Assembly: GCF_008369295.1 (NCBI RefSeq)
Contig: NZ_VOBG01000035.1
Location: forward strand, 1-49,894
DNA length: 49,894 nucleotides
Direction: 5' to 3'
DNA from: Pseudomonas sp. ANT_H4
Lineage (GTDB): Bacteria > Pseudomonadota > Gammaproteobacteria > Pseudomonadales > Pseudomonadaceae
The notes under the pieces are model-generated. The model was not told the DNA's origin and did no database searches. It saw only the letters and a program-made list of their open reading frames with translations. Positions within the stretch are counted from its first letter, which is position 1. Every line of letters begins with the position of its first letter. The translations under genes were made by a program, and so were the position numbers. Shown here in pieces: positions 35,478 through 42,384 of the stretch.

Positions 35478-35895
35478 GAATCGGCAAGGCCGGCGCGACG
35501 GGCAATTTGTCGAGGGCCACGCGAACCTTTTCACCGCCGCGTTCGATCACCACGCCATCGCCTTCGATGGCCGCAAGACGCACACCGGGGCTGAGGCGCT
35601 CGCCGAGCAGAAAGCTACGGGGCGGGCCGTCGTTGAGGCTGAGGATCGCCACCGCGCCACGGGCCACGGCCAGTACCCCAGAGACTTTGACCTGCAACTC
35701 TGCCGGGGTGTTGGAAAACCATTGCAGGGCCGGGTTGTCACTGTGGGCGGCGAGCAACTGGGGCGGGGCTTGCGGGGCGTGCGACTCGGCGGACGTCAGC
35801 AGCAACGGCGTCCAGGTGGCGATCCCGGCCAGCGCCGCCAGCAAGGCCAGTGCCTGGATACCGTGGGCGGGTGAAATGCGATCGGCAAATGCCAT
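35464..35895 (-). CDS. hxcP: Type II secretion GspC-like protein (HxcP)
   Basis: A 143-aa bitopic inner-membrane protein. It has a short cytoplasmic start, a transmembrane helix (IQALALLAALAGIATWTPLLL, about 13-33) and a periplasmic homology region (LQVKVSGVLAVARGAVAILSL...SFLLGERLSPGVRLAAIEGDGVVIERGG), which in this family contacts the secretin. It lacks the C-terminal PDZ/coiled-coil of classical GspC, in keeping with short HxcP. GGAGG precedes the ATG by 9 bases. Encoded alone on the minus strand between hxcV and hxcU. Confidence 0.88.
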   Translation of the reverse strand: MAFADRISPAHGIQALALLAALAGIATWTPLLLTSAESHAPQAPPQLLAAHSDNPALQWFSNTPAELQVKVSGVLAVARGAVAILSLNDGPPRSFLLGERLSPGVRLAAIEGDGVVIERGGEKVRVALDKLPVAPALPILTRQ

Positions 35896-35989
35896 GGGCG
35901 GGACCTCCTGTTTGTCCGTCTCGACAGACTACAGGGCAATTCTCACGGTTTTATTTCACAGGATCGATTCGACACCAGGGAGCACACCC

Positions 35990-36442
35990 ATGAAACAGCA
36001 GGGCTTCACCTTGATAGAACTGATGGTGGTACTGGTGATCATCGGCATCGCCAGCGCGGCCATCAGCCTGAGCATCACACCAGACCCGCTGTACCTGTTG
36101 CGCAAGGACGCCGAACGCTTGAGCCAGGTGTTGCAAGTGGCCCAGGCCGAAGCCCGCGCCGACGGCCGGGCGATCACCTTGCGGGCCGATGCCAAGGGCT
36201 TTCGCTTCAGCCGCCGCAGCGACGACGGCCTGAGCCTGGAATTATTCGAGCGCGACCCGCAACTGCGCCCGCGCCCCTGGGACAGTTCGCCGATGCAGGT
36301 GCGCATCGAACCGAGGCAAACCCTGGTGCTCGACGCCGAATGGATCAACCCGCCGTTGCAGGTTGTACTGTCCGATGGGCAACACAGCCTCAGCCTGCAA
36401 CGTGATGCGGCCGGTTTGCTGCGCGTGGTGAACCAGCCATGA
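35990..36442 (+). CDS. hxcU: Minor pseudopilin GspH (HxcU)
   Basis: A 150-aa pseudopilin starting MKQQG|FTLIELMVVLVIIGIA with Glu at mature position 5. GspH pattern: LLRKDAERLSQVLQVAQAEA and RADGRAITLRADAKGFRF. A longer in-frame opening to 35474 is antisense to hxcP and is rejected; AGGGAG precedes the ATG at 35990 by about 7 bases. Overlaps hxcW by four bases. Confidence 0.92.
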   Translation: MKQQGFTLIELMVVLVIIGIASAAISLSITPDPLYLLRKDAERLSQVLQVAQAEARADGRAITLRADAKGFRFSRRSDDGLSLELFERDPQLRPRPWDSSPMQVRIEPRQTLVLDAEWINPPLQVVLSDGQHSLSLQRDAAGLLRVVNQP

Positions 36443-37047
36443 GCGATGACCAGAAAGGTTTTACCCTGATCGAGGTGATGGTGGCGATCATGCTGATGGC
36501 AGTGGTCAGCCTGATTGCCTGGCGCGGCCTGGACAGCGTCACCCGTGCCGACGCCCACTTGCAGGCCAGTACCGAACAGACCGAAGTCCTGCTTCGTGCA
36601 TTGAACCAGTTGCAGCTGGACGTCAGCCTGCGCGCCGGTGTGGAGCTGGCGCCACCGGCGACCGAAGATCAGCCTACGCCACCGGGCACGCTGGCCGCAC
36701 TGAGCGTGCGCAGCTCCGACAGCAAGGGCTTTCGCCTGGAGGTGATTCGCCGCTCAGCGGTCCCCGGCGACGGGTTGCAACGGGTGCACTGGTGGCTCAA
36801 GGGCGATACCTTGTACCGCGCCGCAGCGCCCGCGCGCGATCGGTATCCGTTACCCGCGCCAAAGGATCCGGTGGCGGTGCTTACCCAGGTCAGCGACCTG
36901 CAATTAAGGGTGTGGGATGCGGACAAGGGGTGGCGGCAATTGAGCGGTAATCGCCAGGAGAATCCGCTAGGGGTCGAGATCAGCCTGGAGCGCCAGACGC
37001 CCCAAGGCATTGAGCGCTATCGCCAGGTCTTGGGGCCTTTGAACTGA
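36439..37047 (+). CDS. hxcW: Minor pseudopilin GspJ (HxcW)
   Basis: A 202-aa pseudopilin starting MSDDQKG|FTLIEVMVAIMLMAVVSLIA with Glu at +5. GspJ pattern: AWRGLDSVTRADAHL after the helix, VHWWLKGDTLYRAAAP in the middle and a long C-terminal beta domain. Starts inside hxcU (ATGA) and converges with vreR 16 bases further on. Confidence 0.93.
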   Translation: MSDDQKGFTLIEVMVAIMLMAVVSLIAWRGLDSVTRADAHLQASTEQTEVLLRALNQLQLDVSLRAGVELAPPATEDQPTPPGTLAALSVRSSDSKGFRLEVIRRSAVPGDGLQRVHWWLKGDTLYRAAAPARDRYPLPAPKDPVAVLTQVSDLQLRVWDADKGWRQLSGNRQENPLGVEISLERQTPQGIERYRQVLGPLN

Positions 37048-37063
37048 ACGTCAAGCGCCCCCG

Positions 37064-37990
37064 CTAACTCAACAACACCACCCCACCCGGCAACTCCGTG
37101 CAGGTGGCCCCATAGGCATCGCGAATCAGCAACGCCACGCCCGCCAGCTGGTGCAAGCTGAACCGTGCCTGCACCCGGCGCTTGCCCAGCTCGCTGTTGA
37201 GTAGCACCAGCATTCCCGGACGATAACGGTTGATCTCGTCGATCACGGTATTGAGCGTGGCGTTGTTGAATACCAAGACCTGTTCGCGCCAGGCGATTAC
37301 CGCCTGGGTGTCCACCGCCAGCGGCTCGCCCAGTCCTGCGGTGTCGTAGGTCAGTTGGCGGCCGCTGTCCAGGCGGACACTGCGCCCGCCCACGGCTACC
37401 GTTAGCGCCCCCTCGATGCAGGTCACGCAGACGCTATGGTCGGTATTGCGCACATTGAAACGCGCCTGGGCCGCGCTCAGCCAGCCTTTACCTGCCTGGA
37501 TCTTGAGCGGTTGCGCCGCGTTCGCCAGGACTTCGACCTCCCCCTCCAGCAACTCGATGCCCCCTTCCCGGCGGCTGATGCGGGTCTGGGTATTGAGTTC
37601 CAAGCGGATGCCGTCCCGCAGTTCGACCCGGCGCTGTTCGCCGACCTCGGTGCGGTAGTCCGCCGTCAGTCCGGAAAAACCTCCAGGTATCGTGGCCCGC
37701 ACCATAAACAATGCGGCCGACGCGGCAATCGCTCCGCCCAGGAACGCCCTGCGCCCGAAGTGCCGGGGTTGCTGCAGTTGCTCGACGGCAGGCACCAGTT
37801 GGTGCCACAGCGTCTTGGCCTGTTCGAAAGCCTGGGCATGCTCCGGGCTCTGGGCGCACCACAGGCGCAAGGCATTGGCATCGGCGACGGTGGCCTGGCC
37901 CGAGGTCAGCAGCACCAGCCAGTCGCAGGCTTCGCTGCGCAGTCGGCTGTCTGGCGTATCCCGGGCAGTGGAGAGGCTAAAAATGTTCAA
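37064..37990 (-). CDS. vreR: FecR-family anti-sigma regulator (VreR-like)
   Basis: A 308-aa transmembrane sigma regulator of a cell-surface-signalling system. The cytoplasmic FecR N-terminal domain (about 18-65; EACDWLVLLTSGQATVADANALRLWCAQSPEH) holds the sigma factor. A transmembrane helix follows (FLGGAIAASAALFMVRA, about 83-99), then the FecR domain (about 105-220; GEQRRVELRDGIRLELNTQTRI) and a C-terminal STN-like domain (FNNATLNTVIDEINRY...RVQARFSLHQLAGVALLI). The start codon is a TTG at 37990; an in-frame stop lies just upstream. It follows vreI by 38 bases. Order and content match P. aeruginosa PUMA3. Confidence 0.88.
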   Translation of the reverse strand: MNIFSLSTARDTPDSRLRSEACDWLVLLTSGQATVADANALRLWCAQSPEHAQAFEQAKTLWHQLVPAVEQLQQPRHFGRRAFLGGAIAASAALFMVRATIPGGFSGLTADYRTEVGEQRRVELRDGIRLELNTQTRISRREGGIELLEGEVEVLANAAQPLKIQAGKGWLSAAQARFNVRNTDHSVCVTCIEGALTVAVGGRSVRLDSGRQLTYDTAGLGEPLAVDTQAVIAWREQVLVFNNATLNTVIDEINRYRPGMLVLLNSELGKRRVQARFSLHQLAGVALLIRDAYGATCTELPGGVVLLS

Positions 37991-38028
37991 GCGCGCAAGT
38001 ACTCACGGATTTATCAGGGACTCAATCA

Positions 38029-38574
38029 TTAAGACGGTTTTCCGGCGCCGGGACCGAACCGCTGGATCACTTTTCTTTCAAGGCGCAAGGCGCAGTGGCC
38101 GAGGGCGGCCTTGATTTCCTTTTCGACCATGCGTGTGGAAATACCGAAACGCTGGGAGATTTCCAGGTGCGGCGCCTCCTCCAGGCGCGCGGCGATAAGG
38201 ATCTTGCGCCGCCGCGCCGGCAGTTCGTAGAGGGCCTTGAGCAAGGACTGGATTTCTTTCTGGCCGCCGACGACACGGGACGGGTCCTGGGCTTCGTCGA
38301 CGGTTTGCAACAGCTCTTCAACTTCGCTGCCGGTCAACAGCCGGGCATCGGCCTCGAGCCGGTCGGCGGCGATGTTCAGCGCGATGCGGTACAGGTAGGC
38401 ATTGGGTTGCAGCAGGTTCGCCGGCACTTCCATGCGGTCGACCCGCAGGTAGGTTTCATGCAGGACATCGTTGGCCAGGTCCTCCGAGCCCAGCCGTTTG
38501 CGCAAGCGCACCTTGAAGTCCTCGTAGGACGCCAGGAACAAACTGACCATCGGACTGTGTCCGGTATTTTTCAT
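38029..38574 (-). CDS. vreI: ECF sigma factor, FecI-like (VreI-like)
   Basis: A 181-aa iron-starvation-type (FecI subgroup) ECF sigma factor. Region 2 includes LFLASYEDFKVRLRKRLGSEDLANDVLHETYLRVDR and YLYRIALNIAADRL. Region 4 includes LYELPARRRKILIAARLEEAPHLEISQRFGISTRMVEKEIKAAL. ATG at 38574 overlaps the vreA stop (ATGA), giving translational coupling. In P. aeruginosa VreI drives hxc and exoprotein genes during phosphate starvation together with PhoB; the same role is inferred here from the neighbourhood. Confidence 0.9.
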   Translation of the reverse strand: MKNTGHSPMVSLFLASYEDFKVRLRKRLGSEDLANDVLHETYLRVDRMEVPANLLQPNAYLYRIALNIAADRLEADARLLTGSEVEELLQTVDEAQDPSRVVGGQKEIQSLLKALYELPARRRKILIAARLEEAPHLEISQRFGISTRMVEKEIKAALGHCALRLERKVIQRFGPGAGKPS

Positions 38575-39287
38575 GCCCCCCGAGCTCCTTCCCGTGCTGT
38601 GCATTCCATGCGTTTTCCTGTGGTGTCGGGCATTAACAGTAAGGTCACCGGCAAGCGCAACGAACTGGGCGCCGGACGTTCCACCCGGGTGCTGGCCAGG
38701 CTTTGTACCAGCGCTTCATCGCGCTGTTCATCGCCGGTGGAACTGACCAGGCGGCTGTGTTCGATCAGCCCCTCCCGATTGACCCATAGCTGCACCAGCG
38801 CGCGAAAACTGCCGGGGTGGGTCAGCGGTGAACGGCACAGGCTGGCTTCAATCGCCTGCTGCAAGGCTGTCGCGTAACTGCTGTTGATCCGCGCCGCGCC
38901 CCGCGCCTTGGCCCCGCGAACCGTGGGCGGTTGGCTGACTTCGGGCACTTGCAGGGTGAATGCATCGCTGCGTGCGTAACGCGCCATCAGGCCACTCCCT
39001 GTCAGCAGCAGGCTCAGGGCCTGCTGCGCGCTGTAACGACCACGTACTCCAATCGAGCGCCGCCCGCGGGTCAGTTCACGGTCCACCAGCACCGCCATTC
39101 CAGTTGAGCGACTGAAAGCTTCCAGTGCCTGGGCCAGGTTCTGTGCCGGCAGATCCAAAAGCAGCAACGGCGACGCCGACGAATCAGCCCGCACCGGGTT
39201 CGACAACATCAAGCCCAACAGCAAAGCCAGGCAACAGTACGCGTGCCTCCAGGCCCACCGTTCGCCATCTGCTCTGCATCGCTGCAC
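38571..39287 (-). CDS. vreA: STN-domain signal receptor without beta-barrel (VreA-like)
   Basis: A 238-aa periplasmic protein. A signal peptide (about 1-34; CCLALLLGLMLSNPVRAD) is followed by a secretin/TonB short N-terminal (STN) domain (about 42-100; LDLPAQNLAQALEAFSRSTG, VLVDRELTRGRRSIGVRGRY, then YSAQQALSLLLTGSGL). STN domains usually sit on TonB-dependent receptors, but there is no barrel here. The C-terminal ~100 residues (AIEASLCRSPLTHPGSFRALVQLWVNREG...) resemble a TonB C-terminal domain. GTG at 39287 is the assumed start; an in-frame stop is close upstream. First gene of vreA-vreI-vreR. Domain layout and position match VreA of P. aeruginosa. Confidence 0.85.
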   Translation of the reverse strand: MQRCRADGERWAWRHAYCCLALLLGLMLSNPVRADSSASPLLLLDLPAQNLAQALEAFSRSTGMAVLVDRELTRGRRSIGVRGRYSAQQALSLLLTGSGLMARYARSDAFTLQVPEVSQPPTVRGAKARGAARINSSYATALQQAIEASLCRSPLTHPGSFRALVQLWVNREGLIEHSRLVSSTGDEQRDEALVQSLASTRVERPAPSSLRLPVTLLLMPDTTGKRMECTAREGARGA

Positions 39288-39442
39288 GGCTGACGTATCC
39301 TGCGAAAACCGTCATCCTGAGGCCAGTTTATGAACCTGATGTTACGGTGATGGCAAAAAAAACATCACGGCTTCGCCGCAAGCGCTGGGCTAGACTTTGC
39401 AACCACAGTGGCCCGCTTTTTCGGGCCAAGCAGGAGGCACTG

Positions 39443-39745
39443 ATGAAACTGTTCCTGATGCTGCTGTTGTTCGCGGGTTTGCCATCGACGGTGCTGGGTG
39501 GGGAAGCTGCAAGTGGTTGCGTCGACGTGAATGTTGACGGCTATAAAGCGCCTGACTATGAGTGCCTGAGCCAGCAGATGGGCAACAACCCGGACGCGGC
39601 CAAGGCGGCGCAGAAGAACCTTGAGGCGCAGAAAAAGTCCGTAGACAAGCAGGCTCCGAACCAGATCGGGTTGTCTACGCCGGCGGCTACCCATGTGCGG
39701 ATGGGTAATACGCTTGGGAGTTCGGTGAAGCCGCAGCGGCCTTGA
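39443..39745 (+). CDS. Small exported hypothetical protein
   Basis: A 100-aa protein with a signal peptide (MKLFLMLLLFAGLPSTVLGG). The mature part has two cysteines (SGCVDVNVDGYKAPDYECLSQQ, near 28 and 42) that could form a disulfide, then a Lys/Gln/Ala-rich helical stretch (AAKAAQKNLEAQKKSVDKQ). AGGAGG lies about 7 bases before the ATG, a strong translation signal. It is divergent from vreA with ~155 bases between. I do not recognise the family. Confidence 0.72.
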   Translation: MKLFLMLLLFAGLPSTVLGGEAASGCVDVNVDGYKAPDYECLSQQMGNNPDAAKAAQKNLEAQKKSVDKQAPNQIGLSTPAATHVRMGNTLGSSVKPQRP

Positions 39746-39795
39746 TGGGGGAGCGTGAGTGGTGAAAAGCAAGAGCGGATCTACTGCCCACTGAC

Positions 39796-39910
39796 TGTAG
39801 GAGCGAGCTTGCTCGCGATGGTCGTTAACGATGACGCTGGCTTCCTGAATCACCGCAATGCCCTCAGGTTTTTCGCGAGCAAGCACTAGGCGTCCCCCTC
39901 GCTCCCACAG
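39796..39910. repeat. REP doublet (REPIN-like)
   Basis: TGTAGGAGCGAGCTTGCTCG from 39796 (itself a hairpin, GCGAGC..GCTCGC) is matched by TCGCGAGCAAGC (39873-39884) and GCTCCCACAG (39901-39910) in inverse orientation. This is the common GAGCGAGCTTGCTCGC REP family of fluorescent pseudomonads. The copy at the right end is interrupted. The rest of the intergenic stretch to 40193 (about 280 bases) holds no gene that I can support; it includes the pfeR-type promoter region. Confidence 0.85.
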
Positions 39911-40193
39911 AAAAGCGGATTGGCGCTGGCTTTTGATCTGGTTTTTGATTTGCCTGCCCCATCAACCGGAGCAAGGGCCGATCCGTGGAGTAAGCGTTTG
40001 TTGGTTACTTTCTTAGGCGTTCCACCCGAAAAATATCGTGCCCTGGGCCCGATTGAATGTGGCGCACCTGGATGACCCGGTATTCTGCAAAATCATCCGA
40101 GAGATGAGGTGATAAGACGCAGCAGGTAGGAATGTTCCCTGGCTTTTGTCAGAATGCACAATATAGAACCATTCGCATTCGCAGGAAGTTCCC

Positions 40194-40910
40194 ATGCAGC
40201 TCCCCCACTCGCCTCCCGCTCACGGCCGAATCCTGGCCGTTGAGGATGACCCGGTGCTCGCCGCTCACCTTGGCAATCACCTTGGCCAGCGGGGTTTCGA
40301 GGTCACGTTGCGCCATGACGGTGGCGAGATCGTCGACCTGGTGCGCAGCCAGAATTTCGACCTAATTCTGATGGACATCATGCTGCCCGGCAGCAGCGGC
40401 CTTGAGGTGTTGGCCCAACTGCGTCGCCATCAACGGGTGCCGGTGATCCTGATGTCGGCCCTGGGCGCCGAACAGGATCGCATCACCGGCTTCAGCCAGG
40501 GTGCGGATGACTACCTGCCCAAGCCATTCAGCATGCTGGAGATGGATGTGCGCATCGACGCCATCCTGCGCCGGGTGGCCTATGAGCATGAGGTGCCAGG
40601 CGGGGTGCGCCACGACCCGCAGCTGCTGTTTGACGAACAGCGCGCCGATGTCAGCCAGGGCGGCCAGTGGGCCGACTTGACCACCACCGAATACCGGGTG
40701 CTGGAAACCCTGGTGGCTCACGTCGACGAAGTACTGAGCAAGGCCTTCCTCTATCAGCAGGTGATGCACCGCGCTTACTCCCAACATGATCGCAGCCTGG
40801 ACATGCATGTCAGCCGCATTCGGCGCAAGTTGCAGGCCATCGGCTATACCGCCGGGCGTGTGGAAACGGTCAGGAGTATGGGCTATATGCTGACGCGGCG
40901 GGCGGCATGA
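40194..40910 (+). CDS. pfeR: OmpR-family response regulator (PfeR/PirR type)
   Basis: A 238-aa two-component response regulator. The receiver domain (about 12-125) has acidic pocket ED18D19, phosphoacceptor Asp61 in LILMDIMLPG, and LPKPF with the conserved Lys. The C-terminal winged-helix domain (about 145-235) shows LTTTEYRVLETLVAHVDEVLSKAFLYQQV and DMHVSRIRRKL. AGGAAG precedes the ATG. Overlap with the kinase gene (ATGA) and position before a FepA-like receptor match pfeRS-pfeA and pirRS-pirA of P. aeruginosa; the two paralogous systems cannot be told apart with certainty here. Confidence 0.88.
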   Translation: MQLPHSPPAHGRILAVEDDPVLAAHLGNHLGQRGFEVTLRHDGGEIVDLVRSQNFDLILMDIMLPGSSGLEVLAQLRRHQRVPVILMSALGAEQDRITGFSQGADDYLPKPFSMLEMDVRIDAILRRVAYEHEVPGGVRHDPQLLFDEQRADVSQGGQWADLTTTEYRVLETLVAHVDEVLSKAFLYQQVMHRAYSQHDRSLDMHVSRIRRKLQAIGYTAGRVETVRSMGYMLTRRAA

Positions 40911-42250
40911 AGCTGCCCAACCGGCACTCATTACTGTGGAAGTTGACCTTGGTGCTGGCGGTGCTGTGCCTGTTGGTGGTCACCTTGCAGGTCGATCTGA
41001 GCAAGCGTCTCTACGAGGCCTCCGCACACTTGCCGGCGCCCACCCGGCAAATCCTCAATGACTATGCACGCCAGGCCGAAACTGCCTGGCGTGAGCGCGG
41101 CGCGGCGGGCGTCGATGAATTTTTGCAAGATGTGCGCGAGCGCGAGCATGTCTGGGCGGTGGTGGTTGATGAGAGTCATAACTCGCTGTCTTCGCGACCA
41201 CTGAGGAGCCGCGAGCGGCGCAAGCTGGATTTCGTGCGCGACGTCAGCTGGTCGGTGGGACGCCCCGGTGGCCGGCCGACGTTCGTCATGCCGTTCAGCG
41301 ACGACCAATCCCGGCTGGTGATGGAGTTGCCACTGCGCCTTGACCCGCGCAAGGACCATGACCTGTGGAATATCTTGCTGCAGCACGGGCTGCCAGCCTC
41401 TCTGGCGCTGTTGTTCGGCGCGCTGCTGTACCGGGTGCTGATTGCGCCCATGGTGATTCTACGGCGTCAGGCCAACGCCTTGAGCGCTGGCGATCTGGCC
41501 GCGCGGGTCGGCCCTCCAGTGACGCGTCGGCGCGATGAGCTGGGTGAACTGGGCCGGGCCTTCGACCATATGGCCGAGCGCCTGGAAAGTACGGTGGTGC
41601 TACAACGACGCTTGCTGCAGGACTTGTCCCACGAGCTGCGCACACCCTTGAGCCGGCTACGGGTGGCCGGTGAGCGCGAGCCGGATTCGGTCGCCATGCG
41701 CCAGCGCCTGGACCGCGAAGTGCAAGGTATGGAGCGGCTGATCGGCAACACCCTGGAGCTGGTCTGGCTGGACACCGAGCGCCCGCTGATGCCCCTGGAA
41801 GCAGTGGAGATGGAGCGGCTCTGGGAAGTGCTGCGCGAGGACGCCTGCTTCGAAAGCGGCTGGCCCAGCGAGCGCCTGCTCTGCCAACTGCCGCAAGACT
41901 GCTGTGTGCTGGGCAACCTCAACGGCCTGGCCCAGGCTCTGGAAAATATCTTGCGCAACGCGATCCGCCATTCACCCGAAGACGGTGTGGTGCGTTTGCG
42001 CGGTTCCCTGGATGGCGATTATTGGCACCTGTGGATTGAAGACCAAGGTCCCGGCGTCGATCCAGATAAACTCGAACAGATCTTCCAGCCCTTCACCCGT
42101 CTTAACGCCGCGCGACCGGGAGGCGATGGTTTTGGCCTGGGCCTGTCGATTGCCCGCAGCATCGTGCAGTTGCAAGGCGGTGAACTGTGGGCGGAAAACG
42201 CCGCGCCCGGCCTGCGCCTGCATCTGCGGCTGAAAGTGTATAAGTTGTAA
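40907..42250 (+). CDS. pfeS: Sensor histidine kinase (PfeS/PirS type)
   Basis: A 447-aa inner-membrane kinase. It has TM1 (about 9-28), a ~130-residue periplasmic sensor domain with an RPLRSRERRKLDFVRDVSW patch, TM2 (about 161-180), HAMP (about 180-233), and a HisKA domain with His242 in LSHELRTPLSRLR. The ATPase domain has the N box (NILRNAIRHS), G1 (DQGPGVD) and G2 (GFGLGLSIARSI). Expected to sense ferric catecholate siderophore taken up by the receptor encoded next and to activate PfeR. Confidence 0.88.
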   Translation: MKLPNRHSLLWKLTLVLAVLCLLVVTLQVDLSKRLYEASAHLPAPTRQILNDYARQAETAWRERGAAGVDEFLQDVREREHVWAVVVDESHNSLSSRPLRSRERRKLDFVRDVSWSVGRPGGRPTFVMPFSDDQSRLVMELPLRLDPRKDHDLWNILLQHGLPASLALLFGALLYRVLIAPMVILRRQANALSAGDLAARVGPPVTRRRDELGELGRAFDHMAERLESTVVLQRRLLQDLSHELRTPLSRLRVAGEREPDSVAMRQRLDREVQGMERLIGNTLELVWLDTERPLMPLEAVEMERLWEVLREDACFESGWPSERLLCQLPQDCCVLGNLNGLAQALENILRNAIRHSPEDGVVRLRGSLDGDYWHLWIEDQGPGVDPDKLEQIFQPFTRLNAARPGGDGFGLGLSIARSIVQLQGGELWAENAAPGLRLHLRLKVYKL

Positions 42251-42268
42251 ATTACATTTACTCTTATT

Positions 42269-42283
42269 TGAGAATCAATAGCA
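42269..42283. promoter_or_regulatory. Fur box upstream of the receptor gene
   Basis: TGAGAATCAATAGCA matches the 7-1-7 Fur consensus TGATAATNATTATCA at 11 of 14 specified positions. It lies about 100 bases before the receptor start and 19 bases after the kinase stop, in an AT-rich stretch. Fits iron-repressed transcription of the receptor operon. Confidence 0.65.
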
Positions 42284-42384
42284 TTCGCGCTCATCCATGG
42301 AGGTCATGGGTGAGCCGATACGCACCGCAGGTCCGACGACGCTCACGCTCTCCTCTGTTTCACACTGCAACAGGAGTGTTGTCG

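Noticed and set aside
39796..39910. Possible CRISPR or tandem repeat array near the REP motifs
   Set aside because: Only one inverted doublet is present; there are no regularly spaced direct repeats or cas genes anywhere in the window.
40013..40195. 60-codon minus-strand frame in the gap before the pfeR-type gene
   Set aside because: No ribosome-binding site, no conserved motif, and it covers the expected promoter region.
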